This document shows, in pieces, positions 19,091 to 28,958 of a stretch of 64,000 nucleotides of DNA. The notes under the pieces are model-generated. The model was not told where the DNA came from, ran no database searches, and was given only the letters and a program-made list of their open reading frames with translations. Each line of letters opens with the position of its first letter. Within the stretch, counting starts at the first letter, position 1. Source of the stretch: Bacteroidetes bacterium RIFCSPLOWO2_12_FULL_35_15. Lineage in GTDB: Bacteria > Bacteroidota > Bacteroidia > 2-12-FULL-35-15. The stretch lies in contig MEPB01000026.1 in assembly GCA_001769385.1 (NCBI GenBank), positions 18,392 to 82,391 of the forward strand, read 5' to 3'. A program made the position numbers and the translations under genes.

Positions 19091-20221
19091 ATGGCAACAG
19101 TAAAAAATTGGCAACTAAAGAAGGATATGAAATATCCCTATGATGAAAGTCGCCCAAACAAACAAATAGCATATGTTTTTGATACCAACAAATGTATTGC
19201 GTGTCAAACATGCACAGTTGCTTGTAAAACTACCTGGACCTCCGGAAAGGGCGAAGAAACAATGTTTTTCAACAATGTGGAAACAAAACCTTATGGAGGC
19301 TATCCATTAAAATGGGATTTGAATACTCTTAAAATGATGGGCGAACAATCCTGGGACAAAGCAACAGGAGCTTATAAAGGCAAAACAATTTTTGATGATA
19401 CAAAAGGAGAAAATGTGAATGGATGGAGACCAGCAGAAAGAGACTATGCATTCCCCAACATGGGTGAAGATGAGTGTTCGGCTAATGTAAACAAAGGTGC
19501 GTTCTTCAGTGGAATTCATGATACCTGGATGTTTTATCTGGCACGCATTTGCAATCATTGCACGTATCCTGGCTGTTTAGCGGCTTGTCCGAGAAAAGCA
19601 ATTTACAAAAGACCCGAAGATGGAATCGTACTGATAGATGAATCTCGCTGCAGAGGATACAAAGAATGTGTCAAAGCTTGCCCGTATAAAAAAACATTTT
19701 TTAATATGGTAACCCGCACTTCTGAAAAGTGTATCGGCTGTTATCCTTTGATCGAACAGGGGGAACAACCACGTTGTGTTCAAACATGCATCGGAAAAAT
19801 AAGGATGCAAGGCTTTTTGAGCAAACCGGGAGAAGCAAAAGCAGACAACCCGATCGACCAAATTGTTCACATCAAAAAAATTGCCTTACCACTGTATCCT
19901 CAATATGGTACAGAACCAAATGTATATTACATTCCGCCAATTCATGTGCCAACAGATTTCTTGCACCAGATGTTTGGTCCCGGAGTTGACAAAGCAGTTG
20001 AGATGTATAAAAATCTTAAAAATGATCCGGATCTGCTTGCTGCATTTCTATTGTTCGGCAATACACCAAAAACAATTCATCATTATAAAAGAGAAGGTGA
20101 TTTCACCGTAGGATATAATGAAGCCGGAGAAGTGCTTACAAAAGTTCCAATGACTGAACCTGTTTATGTAAGACCTTATGATGATAAGGACCATGGAACA
20201 TTCAGACATAATACTCCCTAG
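19091..20221 (+). CDS. narH: Iron-sulfur beta subunit (NarH/NxrB/EbdB-like)
   Basis: Four cysteine clusters: CIACQTCTVACKTTW, CNHCTYPGCLAACPRKAI, CRGYKECVKACPYKK, CIGCYPLIEQGEQPRCVQTCIGK. Confidence 0.9.
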   Translation: MATVKNWQLKKDMKYPYDESRPNKQIAYVFDTNKCIACQTCTVACKTTWTSGKGEETMFFNNVETKPYGGYPLKWDLNTLKMMGEQSWDKATGAYKGKTIFDDTKGENVNGWRPAERDYAFPNMGEDECSANVNKGAFFSGIHDTWMFYLARICNHCTYPGCLAACPRKAIYKRPEDGIVLIDESRCRGYKECVKACPYKKTFFNMVTRTSEKCIGCYPLIEQGEQPRCVQTCIGKIRMQGFLSKPGEAKADNPIDQIVHIKKIALPLYPQYGTEPNVYYIPPIHVPTDFLHQMFGPGVDKAVEMYKNLKNDPDLLAAFLLFGNTPKTIHHYKREGDFTVGYNEAGEVLTKVPMTEPVYVRPYDDKDHGTFRHNTP

Positions 20222-20270
20222 GAAATAAAAATTAATTAAAAAAAATTGATACTTATTTAAAAAAATAAAA

Positions 20271-21158
20271 ATGAAGAAAACAATTTTTATTGCTGCAATA
20301 TCAGCACTTTCAGTGAGTTTGACAAGCGCACAGCCTGTTGCAATTATAATAAAATCAGAGAAGGTGACCGGCATCCCATTGCGTGAAGTAAATAACGCCA
20401 CATGGAACACAGCAACAGCATTTACTATTCCCGTGTTTCCACAAAACATTACTACTCCAATGTTAACTGCTCCCTCAGTAAAAAATTTAAAAGTAAAATC
20501 CATAAATGATGGAACTACTGTAGCTTTTTTATTGGAGTGGACCGATTCAACAAAAGATATTATTGTTGATGCAGATAAGTTCTGTGATCAGGTAGCAATT
20601 CAATTACCGATGCATCCTGATACTCTTCCGATTTTTATGATGGGTAATAAAAAAGGGCGCGTACATATTATTCACTGGAAAGGAATATGGCAAAATGATA
20701 TTGAAAACGGATTCCGCGATGTGAAAGATGCGTATCCGAATTACTGGGCAGATATTTATCCGATGGCCGAAAAACAAGGTGATGGAACCAATGGAAAATT
20801 TGCGAAAGATATTTCGGCACTTGATTATTCAAAAGGTAAAGGGAAAAATTTTATGCCTGCTTCTTATGCCGGAAACCCCATGTCGATCTTTGACAGAAAA
20901 GAACCATCAGAAGAATGTATGGCAGAAGGGTTTGGAACACTCACTACACAAACTAATCAAAATGCAACGGCATGGGGCGTTTGGGAAAATAATACCTGGA
21001 AAGTAATTTTTACCCGCCCGCTTGTTTCCAGCGACAAAGATGATGCCCCATTAACAGCTCCAACAAAAATTGCCTTCGCAATATGGAACGGACATTTTGA
21101 TAATATAAGCGGAAAAAAACATTACACTCAATGGATTGATTTTATCACTCAAAAATAA
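20271..21158 (+). CDS. Heme b-binding gamma subunit (ethylbenzene dehydrogenase/EbdC/NxrC-like)
   Basis: Signal peptide; VAFLLEWTDSTKD, DQVAIQLPMHP, WKVIFTRPL, KIAFAIWNGHFDNISGKKHYTQW; located directly after the beta subunit. Confidence 0.82.
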   Translation: MKKTIFIAAISALSVSLTSAQPVAIIIKSEKVTGIPLREVNNATWNTATAFTIPVFPQNITTPMLTAPSVKNLKVKSINDGTTVAFLLEWTDSTKDIIVDADKFCDQVAIQLPMHPDTLPIFMMGNKKGRVHIIHWKGIWQNDIENGFRDVKDAYPNYWADIYPMAEKQGDGTNGKFAKDISALDYSKGKGKNFMPASYAGNPMSIFDRKEPSEECMAEGFGTLTTQTNQNATAWGVWENNTWKVIFTRPLVSSDKDDAPLTAPTKIAFAIWNGHFDNISGKKHYTQWIDFITQK

Positions 21159-21164
21159 AAAAAA

Positions 21165-21734
21165 ATGAAAACTGTAATTGACAACAATTTAGTAAAAGCC
21201 GATTTGTTCAAAATACTGAGCATGGGCTTTTCTTACCCAAATCAGGAAAAATGTGATGATATGGAGTCTATCATTTTTGATCTGTTAAAAGATGCTGATC
21301 TGGATTTAGAAATTCAGGAGCAACTAAAATCCATTCAAAAAAATATTGATTACAAAGAAATTCTAAGAGAATATTCCAGAATATTTTTAAAAGGAACAAT
21401 CCCGACAACGGAAACCGCGGTTTGTGCAAAAATGAACTGTGTTGCTGATGTAGCAGGATTTTACAAGGCATTTGGCATGAATGCGAAAAGCGGTGATAGT
21501 CCCGACACGATAATCTATCAATTGGAATTTGCTTCCTTGCTCCTGGTAAAAATGGCTCTGGCTAAAGATGAAGAACACTCTTTTATTGTTCATGATGCCT
21601 ACCAAAAATTCATGAATGATCATCTAAAAGAGTTTGCTGAAAAATTTCAGGAAAAATTACAAAGCGCTGGCCCGATTGAATTTTACAATGGACTATCGAA
21701 TTTATTAATTTCAATCACTAAAAAACAAAACTAA
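21165..21734 (+). CDS. TorD/NarJ-like molybdoenzyme maturation chaperone
   Basis: All-helical ~190 aa protein with [35 protein letters not shown], following the gamma subunit in the operon. Confidence 0.75.
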   Translation: MKTVIDNNLVKADLFKILSMGFSYPNQEKCDDMESIIFDLLKDADLDLEIQEQLKSIQKNIDYKEILREYSRIFLKGTIPTTETAVCAKMNCVADVAGFYKAFGMNAKSGDSPDTIIYQLEFASLLLVKMALAKDEEHSFIVHDAYQKFMNDHLKEFAEKFQEKLQSAGPIEFYNGLSNLLISITKKQN

Positions 21735-21735
21735 A

Positions 21736-21939
21736 ATGAATACTTTAATAACGATAATCGGAATTTTTGGCCTTGGTGGCAGTGAACTGGTAATTATTGG
21801 AATTATCATACTCTTACTTTTTGGAGGAAAAAAAATCCCACAACTTATGAAAGGCTTAGGACAAGGCATTAATGAATTTAAAAAAAGTTCGAAAGGCGAA
21901 ACGCTTGAAGTAAACAACGATCTACAAAAAAAAGATTAA
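21736..21939 (+). CDS. tatA: Sec-independent translocase TatA/E subunit
   Basis: [43 protein letters not shown]. Confidence 0.92.
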   Translation: MNTLITIIGIFGLGGSELVIIGIIILLLFGGKKIPQLMKGLGQGINEFKKSSKGETLEVNNDLQKKD

Positions 21940-21942
21940 ATA

Positions 21943-22926
21943 ATGCTCCTGGATAATTTCAACCGTGTTCATGATTACCTGCGGATATCTCTTACTGATA
22001 AATGCAATTTACGATGCACCTATTGCAATCCCAATGATTTACCCAAAGGGATTTTTGCAAATGCCCCCCGCATGACTGCGGACGAAATTGATCAGATCGT
22101 TTCTGTTTTTGTGAGATCCGGAGTAAAAAAAATTCGGCTTACCGGTGGAGAACCGCTGGTAAGAAAAGATGCAAAAGAAATTATTCAACGCCTTTCAAAG
22201 TATCCGATTGAACTTGCCATTACTACCAATGGAGTTTATGTTGACGAATTTATTGAAACATTCAAAGAGGCAGGGTTAAGATCAGTGAATGTTAGTTTGG
22301 ATTCCCTGAACAGGGGCAAGTATTTTTCGATAACACAACGCGATGTTTTTGATCGTGTGCAGAACAATATAAATTTATTATTGGCGAACGATTTTCATGT
22401 AAAAGTGAATGTTGTACTGATGAAAAATATAAATGATACCGAAATTCTTGATTTCATTAATTGGACCAAAGAGCTACCGGTACATGTTCGTTTTATTGAG
22501 TTTATGCCTTTTATAGGAAACAAATGGAGTAGTGAAAAAGTAATTACACATCAACAAATACTGGATATTATTTCTTCGAAATATCATTTCATAAAATTAT
22601 TGAACGAAAAAAATGATACTGCCAAAAAATATTTTGTTCCGAAACATCAGGGCTCTTTTGCGATCATAAGTACCATGAGTGATCCTTTTTGCAGTGGTTG
22701 CAATCGAATGCGCCTTACCGCTGATGGTAAAATGTATAATTGCCTTTTCGCAAAAAATGAAACAGATCTGCTCTGTTCATTACGTCAGGGAAAAGATATA
22801 GAACCTCTCATACAAGAATGTGTTAAGGGGAAATCCCTTATGCTTGGCGGAAATAATGAAGAAGAAAACTGGGGGAACCAAACCGGTGAATCGCATGAAA
22901 GAACCATGATAAGCATTGGTGGATAA
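21943..22926 (+). CDS. moaA: GTP 3',8-cyclase MoaA
   Basis: DYLRISLTDKCNLRCTYCNP, RLTGGEPLVRKD, ISTMSDPFCSGCNRMRLTADGKMYNCLF. Confidence 0.97.
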   Translation: MLLDNFNRVHDYLRISLTDKCNLRCTYCNPNDLPKGIFANAPRMTADEIDQIVSVFVRSGVKKIRLTGGEPLVRKDAKEIIQRLSKYPIELAITTNGVYVDEFIETFKEAGLRSVNVSLDSLNRGKYFSITQRDVFDRVQNNINLLLANDFHVKVNVVLMKNINDTEILDFINWTKELPVHVRFIEFMPFIGNKWSSEKVITHQQILDIISSKYHFIKLLNEKNDTAKKYFVPKHQGSFAIISTMSDPFCSGCNRMRLTADGKMYNCLFAKNETDLLCSLRQGKDIEPLIQECVKGKSLMLGGNNEEENWGNQTGESHERTMISIGG

Positions 22927-22949
22927 ATTTTTATTAATTTCACATTATC

Positions 22950-24137
22950 ATGTTATCCGTAGAAAAAGCAAAACAAGCAGTTATTGAAAACGTAAGTTTA
23001 TTATCAGTCGAAAACATTCCGATTGAAAAATCTTATGGCTATGTTCTTGCCGAAGATATCTATTCTCCTCTGGCACTCCCTCCATTTAATCAATCTGCAA
23101 TGGATGGTTATGCTTTTATTTTCGATGACCTTAAAAATAAATTGCCACTAAAAATTATTGCTGAAGTGGCTGCAGGAAATCAGTATAAGGAAACATTAAG
23201 ATCAGGTGATGCTATTCGGATATTTACAGGAGCTCCTGTTCCCTTGGGCGCAGACTGTATCGTTATGCAGGAAAAAGTGAGAGTCGAAATAAATCTTTTA
23301 CATATACTTGATACAACCTTAAACCCTTATTCGAACATTCGACTTAAAGGATCGCAAATAGAAAAAGAGGAATTAGCGCTATCAAAAGGCACAAAGGTCA
23401 CAGCCGCTACCATAGGCTTTATTGCGGGCATGGGAATTACTTCCATTCAGGTTGTTCGCAAACCAAAAGTGAATGTAATTGTTACAGGCAGCGAATTGCA
23501 AAAACCGGGAAACCCTCTGAAGGAAGGTCAGATTTTTGAATCTAATTCATATAGTATAAGTGCTGCACTTAACAGCATGGATCTTTCAGCAGACAGAATA
23601 GAATCAGTGGCCGACAATGAAGTTGAAGTAAATGCAATTATTGCAAGATCGATTGAAACATGCGATGTATTAGTATTATCAGGTGGAATTTCCGTTGGTG
23701 ATTATGATTTTGTGGAAAGAGGATTAAAAAACAGTACCGTTGAACCTATTTTTTATAAAGTAAAACAAAAACCCGGCAAGCCATTATTTTTCGGCAAGTA
23801 TAAGAATACAATTGTTTTCGCACTTCCGGGTAATCCGGCAGCAGTATTAAGTTGTTTTTATAATTATGTTTATCCTGCTTTACGAAAAATGCAAGGTTTT
23901 TCCAGCCATTTTCTAAAATCAGTTAAACTTCCAATATCAACAGATTATCCAAAAAAATCAGGCTTATCAAATTTCCTTAATGCAAAAATGGACAAAGACA
24001 AGATACTTCCATTGGAAGGACAAGCTTCCTACATTTTAAGGTCATATGCCATTGCAGATAGTATTATCTACCTTCCGGAAGAAAGCGAAAACTTGAAAGC
24101 AGGCGAACTTGTGGAAGTCTTTTTATTGCCAAAATAA
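22950..24137 (+). CDS. moeA: Molybdopterin molybdenumtransferase MoeA
   Basis: LPPFNQSAMDGYAF, IFTGAPVPLGADCIVMQE, VIVTGSEL, LSGGISVGDYDFV, KPGKPLFFG, FALPGNPAAVL. Confidence 0.97.
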   Translation: MLSVEKAKQAVIENVSLLSVENIPIEKSYGYVLAEDIYSPLALPPFNQSAMDGYAFIFDDLKNKLPLKIIAEVAAGNQYKETLRSGDAIRIFTGAPVPLGADCIVMQEKVRVEINLLHILDTTLNPYSNIRLKGSQIEKEELALSKGTKVTAATIGFIAGMGITSIQVVRKPKVNVIVTGSELQKPGNPLKEGQIFESNSYSISAALNSMDLSADRIESVADNEVEVNAIIARSIETCDVLVLSGGISVGDYDFVERGLKNSTVEPIFYKVKQKPGKPLFFGKYKNTIVFALPGNPAAVLSCFYNYVYPALRKMQGFSSHFLKSVKLPISTDYPKKSGLSNFLNAKMDKDKILPLEGQASYILRSYAIADSIIYLPEESENLKAGELVEVFLLPK

Positions 24138-24257
24138 ATTTTTTGGCATGACTGATATCATTTTTTTAAAATCCAAACAACACCACCTTTGTTTAGTTAA
24201 TTGGCAAATAAATTTCGATTAATCCATATATTTTAAAGATAAAATAAATTTTTAATA

Positions 24258-24848
24258 ATGAGCCTCAAAAAAAACATAACAGGAGTAATTCTTGCAGGCG
24301 GTAAAAGCTCAAGAATGGGCACCGACAAAGGTATTTTGGAGCTCAATGGAAGGAAAATAATTGAACACATCATACACTCCATTAAACCGGTGGTTGACGA
24401 AATAATTATTATTTCGAATAGTACTAATTATGATTATTTAGGATTGAAAGTTTATAACGATATAATTAAAGAACGGGGCCCGTTGGCAGGAATACATACG
24501 GCATTAACATATACCTCCACTGAAAGAAATTTAATTGTGAGTTGTGATATTCCTTTTATAAACAGTGATCTTTTATCTTATATCGTAAATAATGCAGGAC
24601 GCTGTGAAGTTGCAATACCAATACACAAAGGGAATACGGAGCCTCTTTGCGCAGTTTATTCAAAAAAATGTACCGATCGGTTTGAAGAATTGATTTCTAA
24701 AAATATCTTGAAGATGCATAATGTCTTTCATCATTTTATTACAAAAGAAATTTTCATTTCAGAAAAACAATCATTTTATGATCCAAAGTTATTTGTAAAT
24801 ATTAATACTCCGGAAGAGTTAGATAAGCAAAAGGAGGTAGTGTTATGA
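24258..24848 (+). CDS. mobA: Molybdenum cofactor guanylyltransferase MobA
   Basis: GVILAGGKSSRMGTDKGIL, GPLAGIHTAL, VSCDIPFI. Confidence 0.93.
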   Translation: MSLKKNITGVILAGGKSSRMGTDKGILELNGRKIIEHIIHSIKPVVDEIIIISNSTNYDYLGLKVYNDIIKERGPLAGIHTALTYTSTERNLIVSCDIPFINSDLLSYIVNNAGRCEVAIPIHKGNTEPLCAVYSKKCTDRFEELISKNILKMHNVFHHFITKEIFISEKQSFYDPKLFVNINTPEELDKQKEVVL

Positions 24849-25078
24849 ACATAAACGTACTATTATTTGGTTCCCTGGCGGAAGCAACAGGGAAAAGTCA
24901 ACTGGAAATAAATAATGTTCTAGATACAGAAACATTGAGATCGAAATTACTAAGAGAGTTTCCGAAATTAGAAAAATATAAATTTGTAATTGCTGTTTGC
25001 AAACATGTTGTAAAATCAAACACCATACTTCATGAAGGCGACACCGTTGCCTTGCTACCACCATTTGCAGGAGGCTAA
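24845..25078 (+). CDS. moaD: Molybdopterin synthase small subunit MoaD
   Basis: Ubiquitin-like fold ending in ...EGDTVALLPPFAGG (C-terminal GG). Confidence 0.93.
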   Translation: MNINVLLFGSLAEATGKSQLEINNVLDTETLRSKLLREFPKLEKYKFVIAVCKHVVKSNTILHEGDTVALLPPFAGG

Positions 25079-25080
25079 GA

Positions 25081-26220
25081 ATGTTAAATCCAGAAGAACT
25101 TTTAAGATATAATCGCCAGATACGGCTCCCGGAAATTGGTGAAGCTGGTCAGGAAAAGTTAAAATCATCTAAGGTATTAGTGATTGGAGCAGGTGGATTA
25201 GGATGCCCTGTTTTACAATATTTAACAGCTGTTGGTGTTGGAACAATTGGCATTGTAGATTTTGACAAAGTTGATGAATCAAACCTGCAACGTCAGATCT
25301 TATATAGTGTTGATGATGTTGGGAAATTAAAAGTTGATTGCTCTGTTCGTAAACTTACCCGCCAAAATCCTCATGTGCGATTTATTACTTATAATCTGCA
25401 ACTTACCAATCAAAATGCGATTGATATCATCAAAAATTACGATATAATTGTTGATGGTACAGATAATTTTGCAACTCGCTACTTGTTGAATGATGCGTGT
25501 GTATTACTTGATAAACCATGGATATATGGATCCATTCACCGGTTTGAAGCTCAGATATCTGTATTCAATTATTTAAATAAAAATAAAATAAAAGGACCTA
25601 CCTACCGCTGTTTGTTCCCTTCCCCTCCATTACTTGAACTGGAGGGTAATTGTTCTGAAATTGGTGTTTTAGGAGTATTACCAGGTATTGTTGGAATGTT
25701 ACAGGCAAATGAAACAATAAAAATTATTACTGAAATAGGAGATATTTTATCTGGCGAATTACTTATTTTAAATGCACTTAATTTACAATTTCATACCATT
25801 GGTATTGAACGCAGTGAAACATCATTACAAGCGGTTCCGGTTTCAGAAGCCCAGTTTACTAAAACTGCCTATGGTCAATTTTGTAATACGGTTACAAAAG
25901 AGTTAAAACATGAAGTAAGTATCGAAGAATTACATCGCTTAATGTCAGAAAACAGGGAAAATATTCAGTTGGTTGATGTTCGCGAACAAAATGAATCACC
26001 ACAAATAGAAGAATTAAAAGAAATTAATATTCCATTAGTCGAAATAATTGATAAAGCTTACAACATTGACAGAAACAAAAAAGTTATTATTTTTTGTAAA
26101 TCAGGCGTACGTAGCGCTATTGCCATTCAGTTATTACAGAAAAAATTCGGAATGAAAAACCTGTTTACCCTCAAAGGTGGCGTTAATGAATGGCTGAGAT
26201 CTGTAAAAAACAAAATCTAA
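25081..26220 (+). CDS. moeB: MoaD adenylyltransferase MoeB/ThiF with C-terminal rhodanese domain
   Basis: RYNRQIRLPEIGEAGQEKLKSSKVLVIGAGGLGCP, NLQRQILY, VDGTDNFATRYLLNDAC; rhodanese VVIIFCKSGVRSAIAIQLL. Confidence 0.94.
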   Translation: MLNPEELLRYNRQIRLPEIGEAGQEKLKSSKVLVIGAGGLGCPVLQYLTAVGVGTIGIVDFDKVDESNLQRQILYSVDDVGKLKVDCSVRKLTRQNPHVRFITYNLQLTNQNAIDIIKNYDIIVDGTDNFATRYLLNDACVLLDKPWIYGSIHRFEAQISVFNYLNKNKIKGPTYRCLFPSPPLLELEGNCSEIGVLGVLPGIVGMLQANETIKIITEIGDILSGELLILNALNLQFHTIGIERSETSLQAVPVSEAQFTKTAYGQFCNTVTKELKHEVSIEELHRLMSENRENIQLVDVREQNESPQIEELKEINIPLVEIIDKAYNIDRNKKVIIFCKSGVRSAIAIQLLQKKFGMKNLFTLKGGVNEWLRSVKNKI

Positions 26221-26292
26221 AATTTCCTATTTAAACTACCAACAAAACACAATTTTTCTTTTCTTTGAGTACTATTTTTTGAACTCGATATT

Positions 26293-26736
26293 ATGACTGA
26301 GAAAAAAAAGCACAACGTTTTCATCCAGGGAGCAATTACTCCGAATTTTATTGCTGATAGCATTGCCAAACACAGTGGGAAAACAAATATCGGGGGACAT
26401 GATATTTTTTTAGGGCAAGTAAGAAATGACCTGATTGATGATAAAACTGTTGTTGCAATTGAGTATTCTGCTTATCTGGAAATGGCCGAGGAGCAATTTC
26501 ATGAAATCCGTGAAGCTGCTTTTACAAAATATAATTTAGTTTGCATGCATATTTATCACAGTTTGGGAGCAGTAAAAACAGGCGAAATATGTTTGTTTGT
26601 TTTTGTTTCCTCAAAACATCGTAAGGATGCCTTTGATGCTTGCAGAGATATTGTCGAACAAATCAAAGAAATGGTTCCTATTTGGGGAAAAGAAATTTTC
26701 GAAGATGAATCACATACCTGGAAAATAAATAAATGA
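26293..26736 (+). CDS. moaE: Molybdopterin synthase catalytic subunit MoaE
   Basis: GGHDIFLGQVRND..., AIEYSAYLEMAEEQFHEI, IYHSLGAVKTGEICLFVFVSSKHRKDAFDACRDIVEQIKEMVPIWGKE. Confidence 0.96.
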   Translation: MTEKKKHNVFIQGAITPNFIADSIAKHSGKTNIGGHDIFLGQVRNDLIDDKTVVAIEYSAYLEMAEEQFHEIREAAFTKYNLVCMHIYHSLGAVKTGEICLFVFVSSKHRKDAFDACRDIVEQIKEMVPIWGKEIFEDESHTWKINK

Positions 26737-26741
26737 GATGT

Positions 26742-26789
26742 GAGATAGGAGTATGGAGATGGAAGATAAATCTCAATACTCCTATCTCA
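26742..26789. repeat. Perfect 14-bp inverted repeat (TGAGATAGGAGTAT...ATACTCCTATCTCA, arms 26741-26754 and 26776-26789) followed by degenerate direct copies
   Basis: Arms read directly from the sequence; trailing copies tctcaatactcatatctcaatattc. Confidence 0.85.
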
Positions 26790-26815
26790 ATACTCATATC
26801 TCAATATTCAAAAAA

Positions 26816-27727
26816 ATGGTAGATATCACATTTAAATCAAGTACACATCGTATTGCAAAGGCACAAGCAATTGTAAAAGTAAGTAAACAAGAAACCATTG
26901 ATGCTATCGTAAACAAAAGCGTTCCAAAGGGTGATGTTTTTGAAATGGCAAAAACTGCCGGACTGTTTGCAGTAAAACGTACCAGCGATATGATACCCGA
27001 TTGCCATCCAATTCCGGTTGAATTCACCTCCGTTCATTACGATATCAAAGGACTGGAGATCACTATTGACATAGAAGTGCATACTATTTATAAAACGGGA
27101 GTAGAAGTGGAAGCCATGCATGGTGCATCTGTTATTGCACTTACCATGTATGATATGCTAAAGCCGATCGACAAAGGGATCGAGATTCATACCATTAAAT
27201 TATTGGAGAAAAAAGGGGGGAAATCCGACTTCATTGATAAATTCCGTATCGACTTAAAAGCCGCTGTAATTGTTTGTTCTGATACTATTTCGGCCGGTAC
27301 AAAAACCGACAAAGCCGGAAAAGCTATTATTAAAAAATTAGAATCTTGCAAAGTTGCTATTGCAGACTACTCTATAATTCCTGATGATACAAAAACAATA
27401 CAGGAAAAAGTATTGAGCTTGTATGCGTCTAAAATCGATCTTATTATTTTAACCGGTGGCACAGGCCTTTCGCCCCGCGACAATACACCGGAGGCAATAA
27501 AACCACTTTTAGACAGAGAAATACCCGGCATCATGGAAGCAGCACGTAACTATGGTCAGGACCGGACTCCATTTTCTATGTTATCCAGAGGCATTGCGGG
27601 AATGAAAGGCAACACACTTATTATTGCATTACCCGGTTCAACAAAAGGAGCACAGGAATCGATGGATGCTTTATTCCCTTCTATTTTACATATTTTCAGG
27701 GTTGTTGAAGGCGCACAACATTATTGA
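26816..27727 (+). CDS. moaC: Fused MoaC-MogA/MoaB (cyclic pyranopterin monophosphate synthase + molybdopterin adenylyltransferase)
   Basis: MoaC motifs [51 protein letters not shown]; MogA motifs [45 protein letters not shown]. Start moved to the Met after the inverted repeat. Confidence 0.93.
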   Translation: MVDITFKSSTHRIAKAQAIVKVSKQETIDAIVNKSVPKGDVFEMAKTAGLFAVKRTSDMIPDCHPIPVEFTSVHYDIKGLEITIDIEVHTIYKTGVEVEAMHGASVIALTMYDMLKPIDKGIEIHTIKLLEKKGGKSDFIDKFRIDLKAAVIVCSDTISAGTKTDKAGKAIIKKLESCKVAIADYSIIPDDTKTIQEKVLSLYASKIDLIILTGGTGLSPRDNTPEAIKPLLDREIPGIMEAARNYGQDRTPFSMLSRGIAGMKGNTLIIALPGSTKGAQESMDALFPSILHIFRVVEGAQHY

Positions 27728-27925
27728 AAAACATTTTTATTTTTTAATATTACTATCAATGACGACATTTCTTAAATGTGGAATGGTGGGAGATATAAGG
27801 GAACAGCCGATTAGAAATTTTATCGATTTTTTCAGAATATAATTAACCGATAACCTATTTTTTTCGAATATTGAAATTATTTGGAATTATTTTTTTTCCT
27901 CAAATAATAGTGTATTTTTGAGGTG

Positions 27926-28327
27926 ATGAAAAAAATTCTTTTCCTTCTTCTTATCTCCTGTTTGTCGAAACTCTGTTTTTCGCAGGATAACGCATTTTAT
28001 AATCTGTATTTCGAAGGAAATGCGTTTTTAGCAAAAGGCCAGTTTGAACAAGCCATTGAAAAATATAACAAGGCGATCAAAACGTTTGAAGCTCCTTATG
28101 CATATTACAACCGTGGCAATGCTTATTATGGAAAAAAAGATCTGGCAAAAGCCCTCCTCGATTATAACAAAACAATAACATTGAACCCAAGTTATGCAGA
28201 AGCCTATCTCCAGCGTGGCTTGATAAAAACCTCCACCGGTGACAAAACAGGATGCGATGATCTAAAGAAAGCAGTTAAGCTCGACATGCCTGATGCGAAA
28301 GAAACTTTCAAGGCGCGTTGTAAATAA
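27926..28327 (+). CDS. Secreted tetratricopeptide-repeat protein
   Basis: Signal peptide and TPR motifs (FEQAIEKYNKAIKTFEAPYAYYNRGNAYYGKKDLAKALLDYNKTITLNPSYAEAYLQRG). Confidence 0.85.
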   Translation: MKKILFLLLISCLSKLCFSQDNAFYNLYFEGNAFLAKGQFEQAIEKYNKAIKTFEAPYAYYNRGNAYYGKKDLAKALLDYNKTITLNPSYAEAYLQRGLIKTSTGDKTGCDDLKKAVKLDMPDAKETFKARCK

Positions 28328-28377
28328 TTCATTCCTTTTACTTGTTCATTTTTAAATTTATTTTTTTCCTGAATCAA

Positions 28378-28758
28378 ATGAATCTAGATTATATTGATAA
28401 AACGAATGAATACGGTGATAATATGGTGCGTCTTTATAATTTTGGTAAGGCTGAAGCCATAAAATTTCGTGATGCAATTCAGCAAACAATTATTGTAAAC
28501 AAAAAACTTCTTCCTCTTACAACCCTCGATTTTATTCAAGTGCGTAATTGTTATTTAACACTTCGCATTTCAGATGAAGATGAAGGTATTACTACTATCG
28601 ACAAAGTAAATTTCGTATGTGATCTAACGTTAGAAGGTTATGTTCAAATGGTTTTATTACTTGAACCTTTTTGTAAAAAAGAAACAAAAGGATATAAATT
28701 CCTCTACGATATTGATTCGCAAACAGATTTTTTATTTTCTCCTGGCGGTACTTGGTAA
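28378..28758 (+). CDS. Hypothetical cytoplasmic protein
   Basis: Open frame with start at MNLDYIDKTNEYGDNMVRLYNFG; no domain recognised. Confidence 0.55.
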   Translation: MNLDYIDKTNEYGDNMVRLYNFGKAEAIKFRDAIQQTIIVNKKLLPLTTLDFIQVRNCYLTLRISDEDEGITTIDKVNFVCDLTLEGYVQMVLLLEPFCKKETKGYKFLYDIDSQTDFLFSPGGTW

Positions 28759-28958
28759 AAAAAACAAACAAGTGAATCAGCATTTCAACTTTAAAAAACA
28801 TATACTATTTATTGGAACTGAATTCTTATAATAAATGAAGTAAACTAAAAAATCTCCTTTTATTTAAAATGAATTAATACTGTAAATGATTTTTAAAAAA
28901 AATATTTTTCTAGTCTGGAATTTTGAAAAGATTTAAATTTGAAAATAAATACAGCACC

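Noticed and set aside
26753-26815. N-terminal extension of the MoaC-MogA ORF
   Set aside because: It translates part of the inverted repeat; the Met at 26816 (MVDITFKSS...) matches the expected MoaC start.
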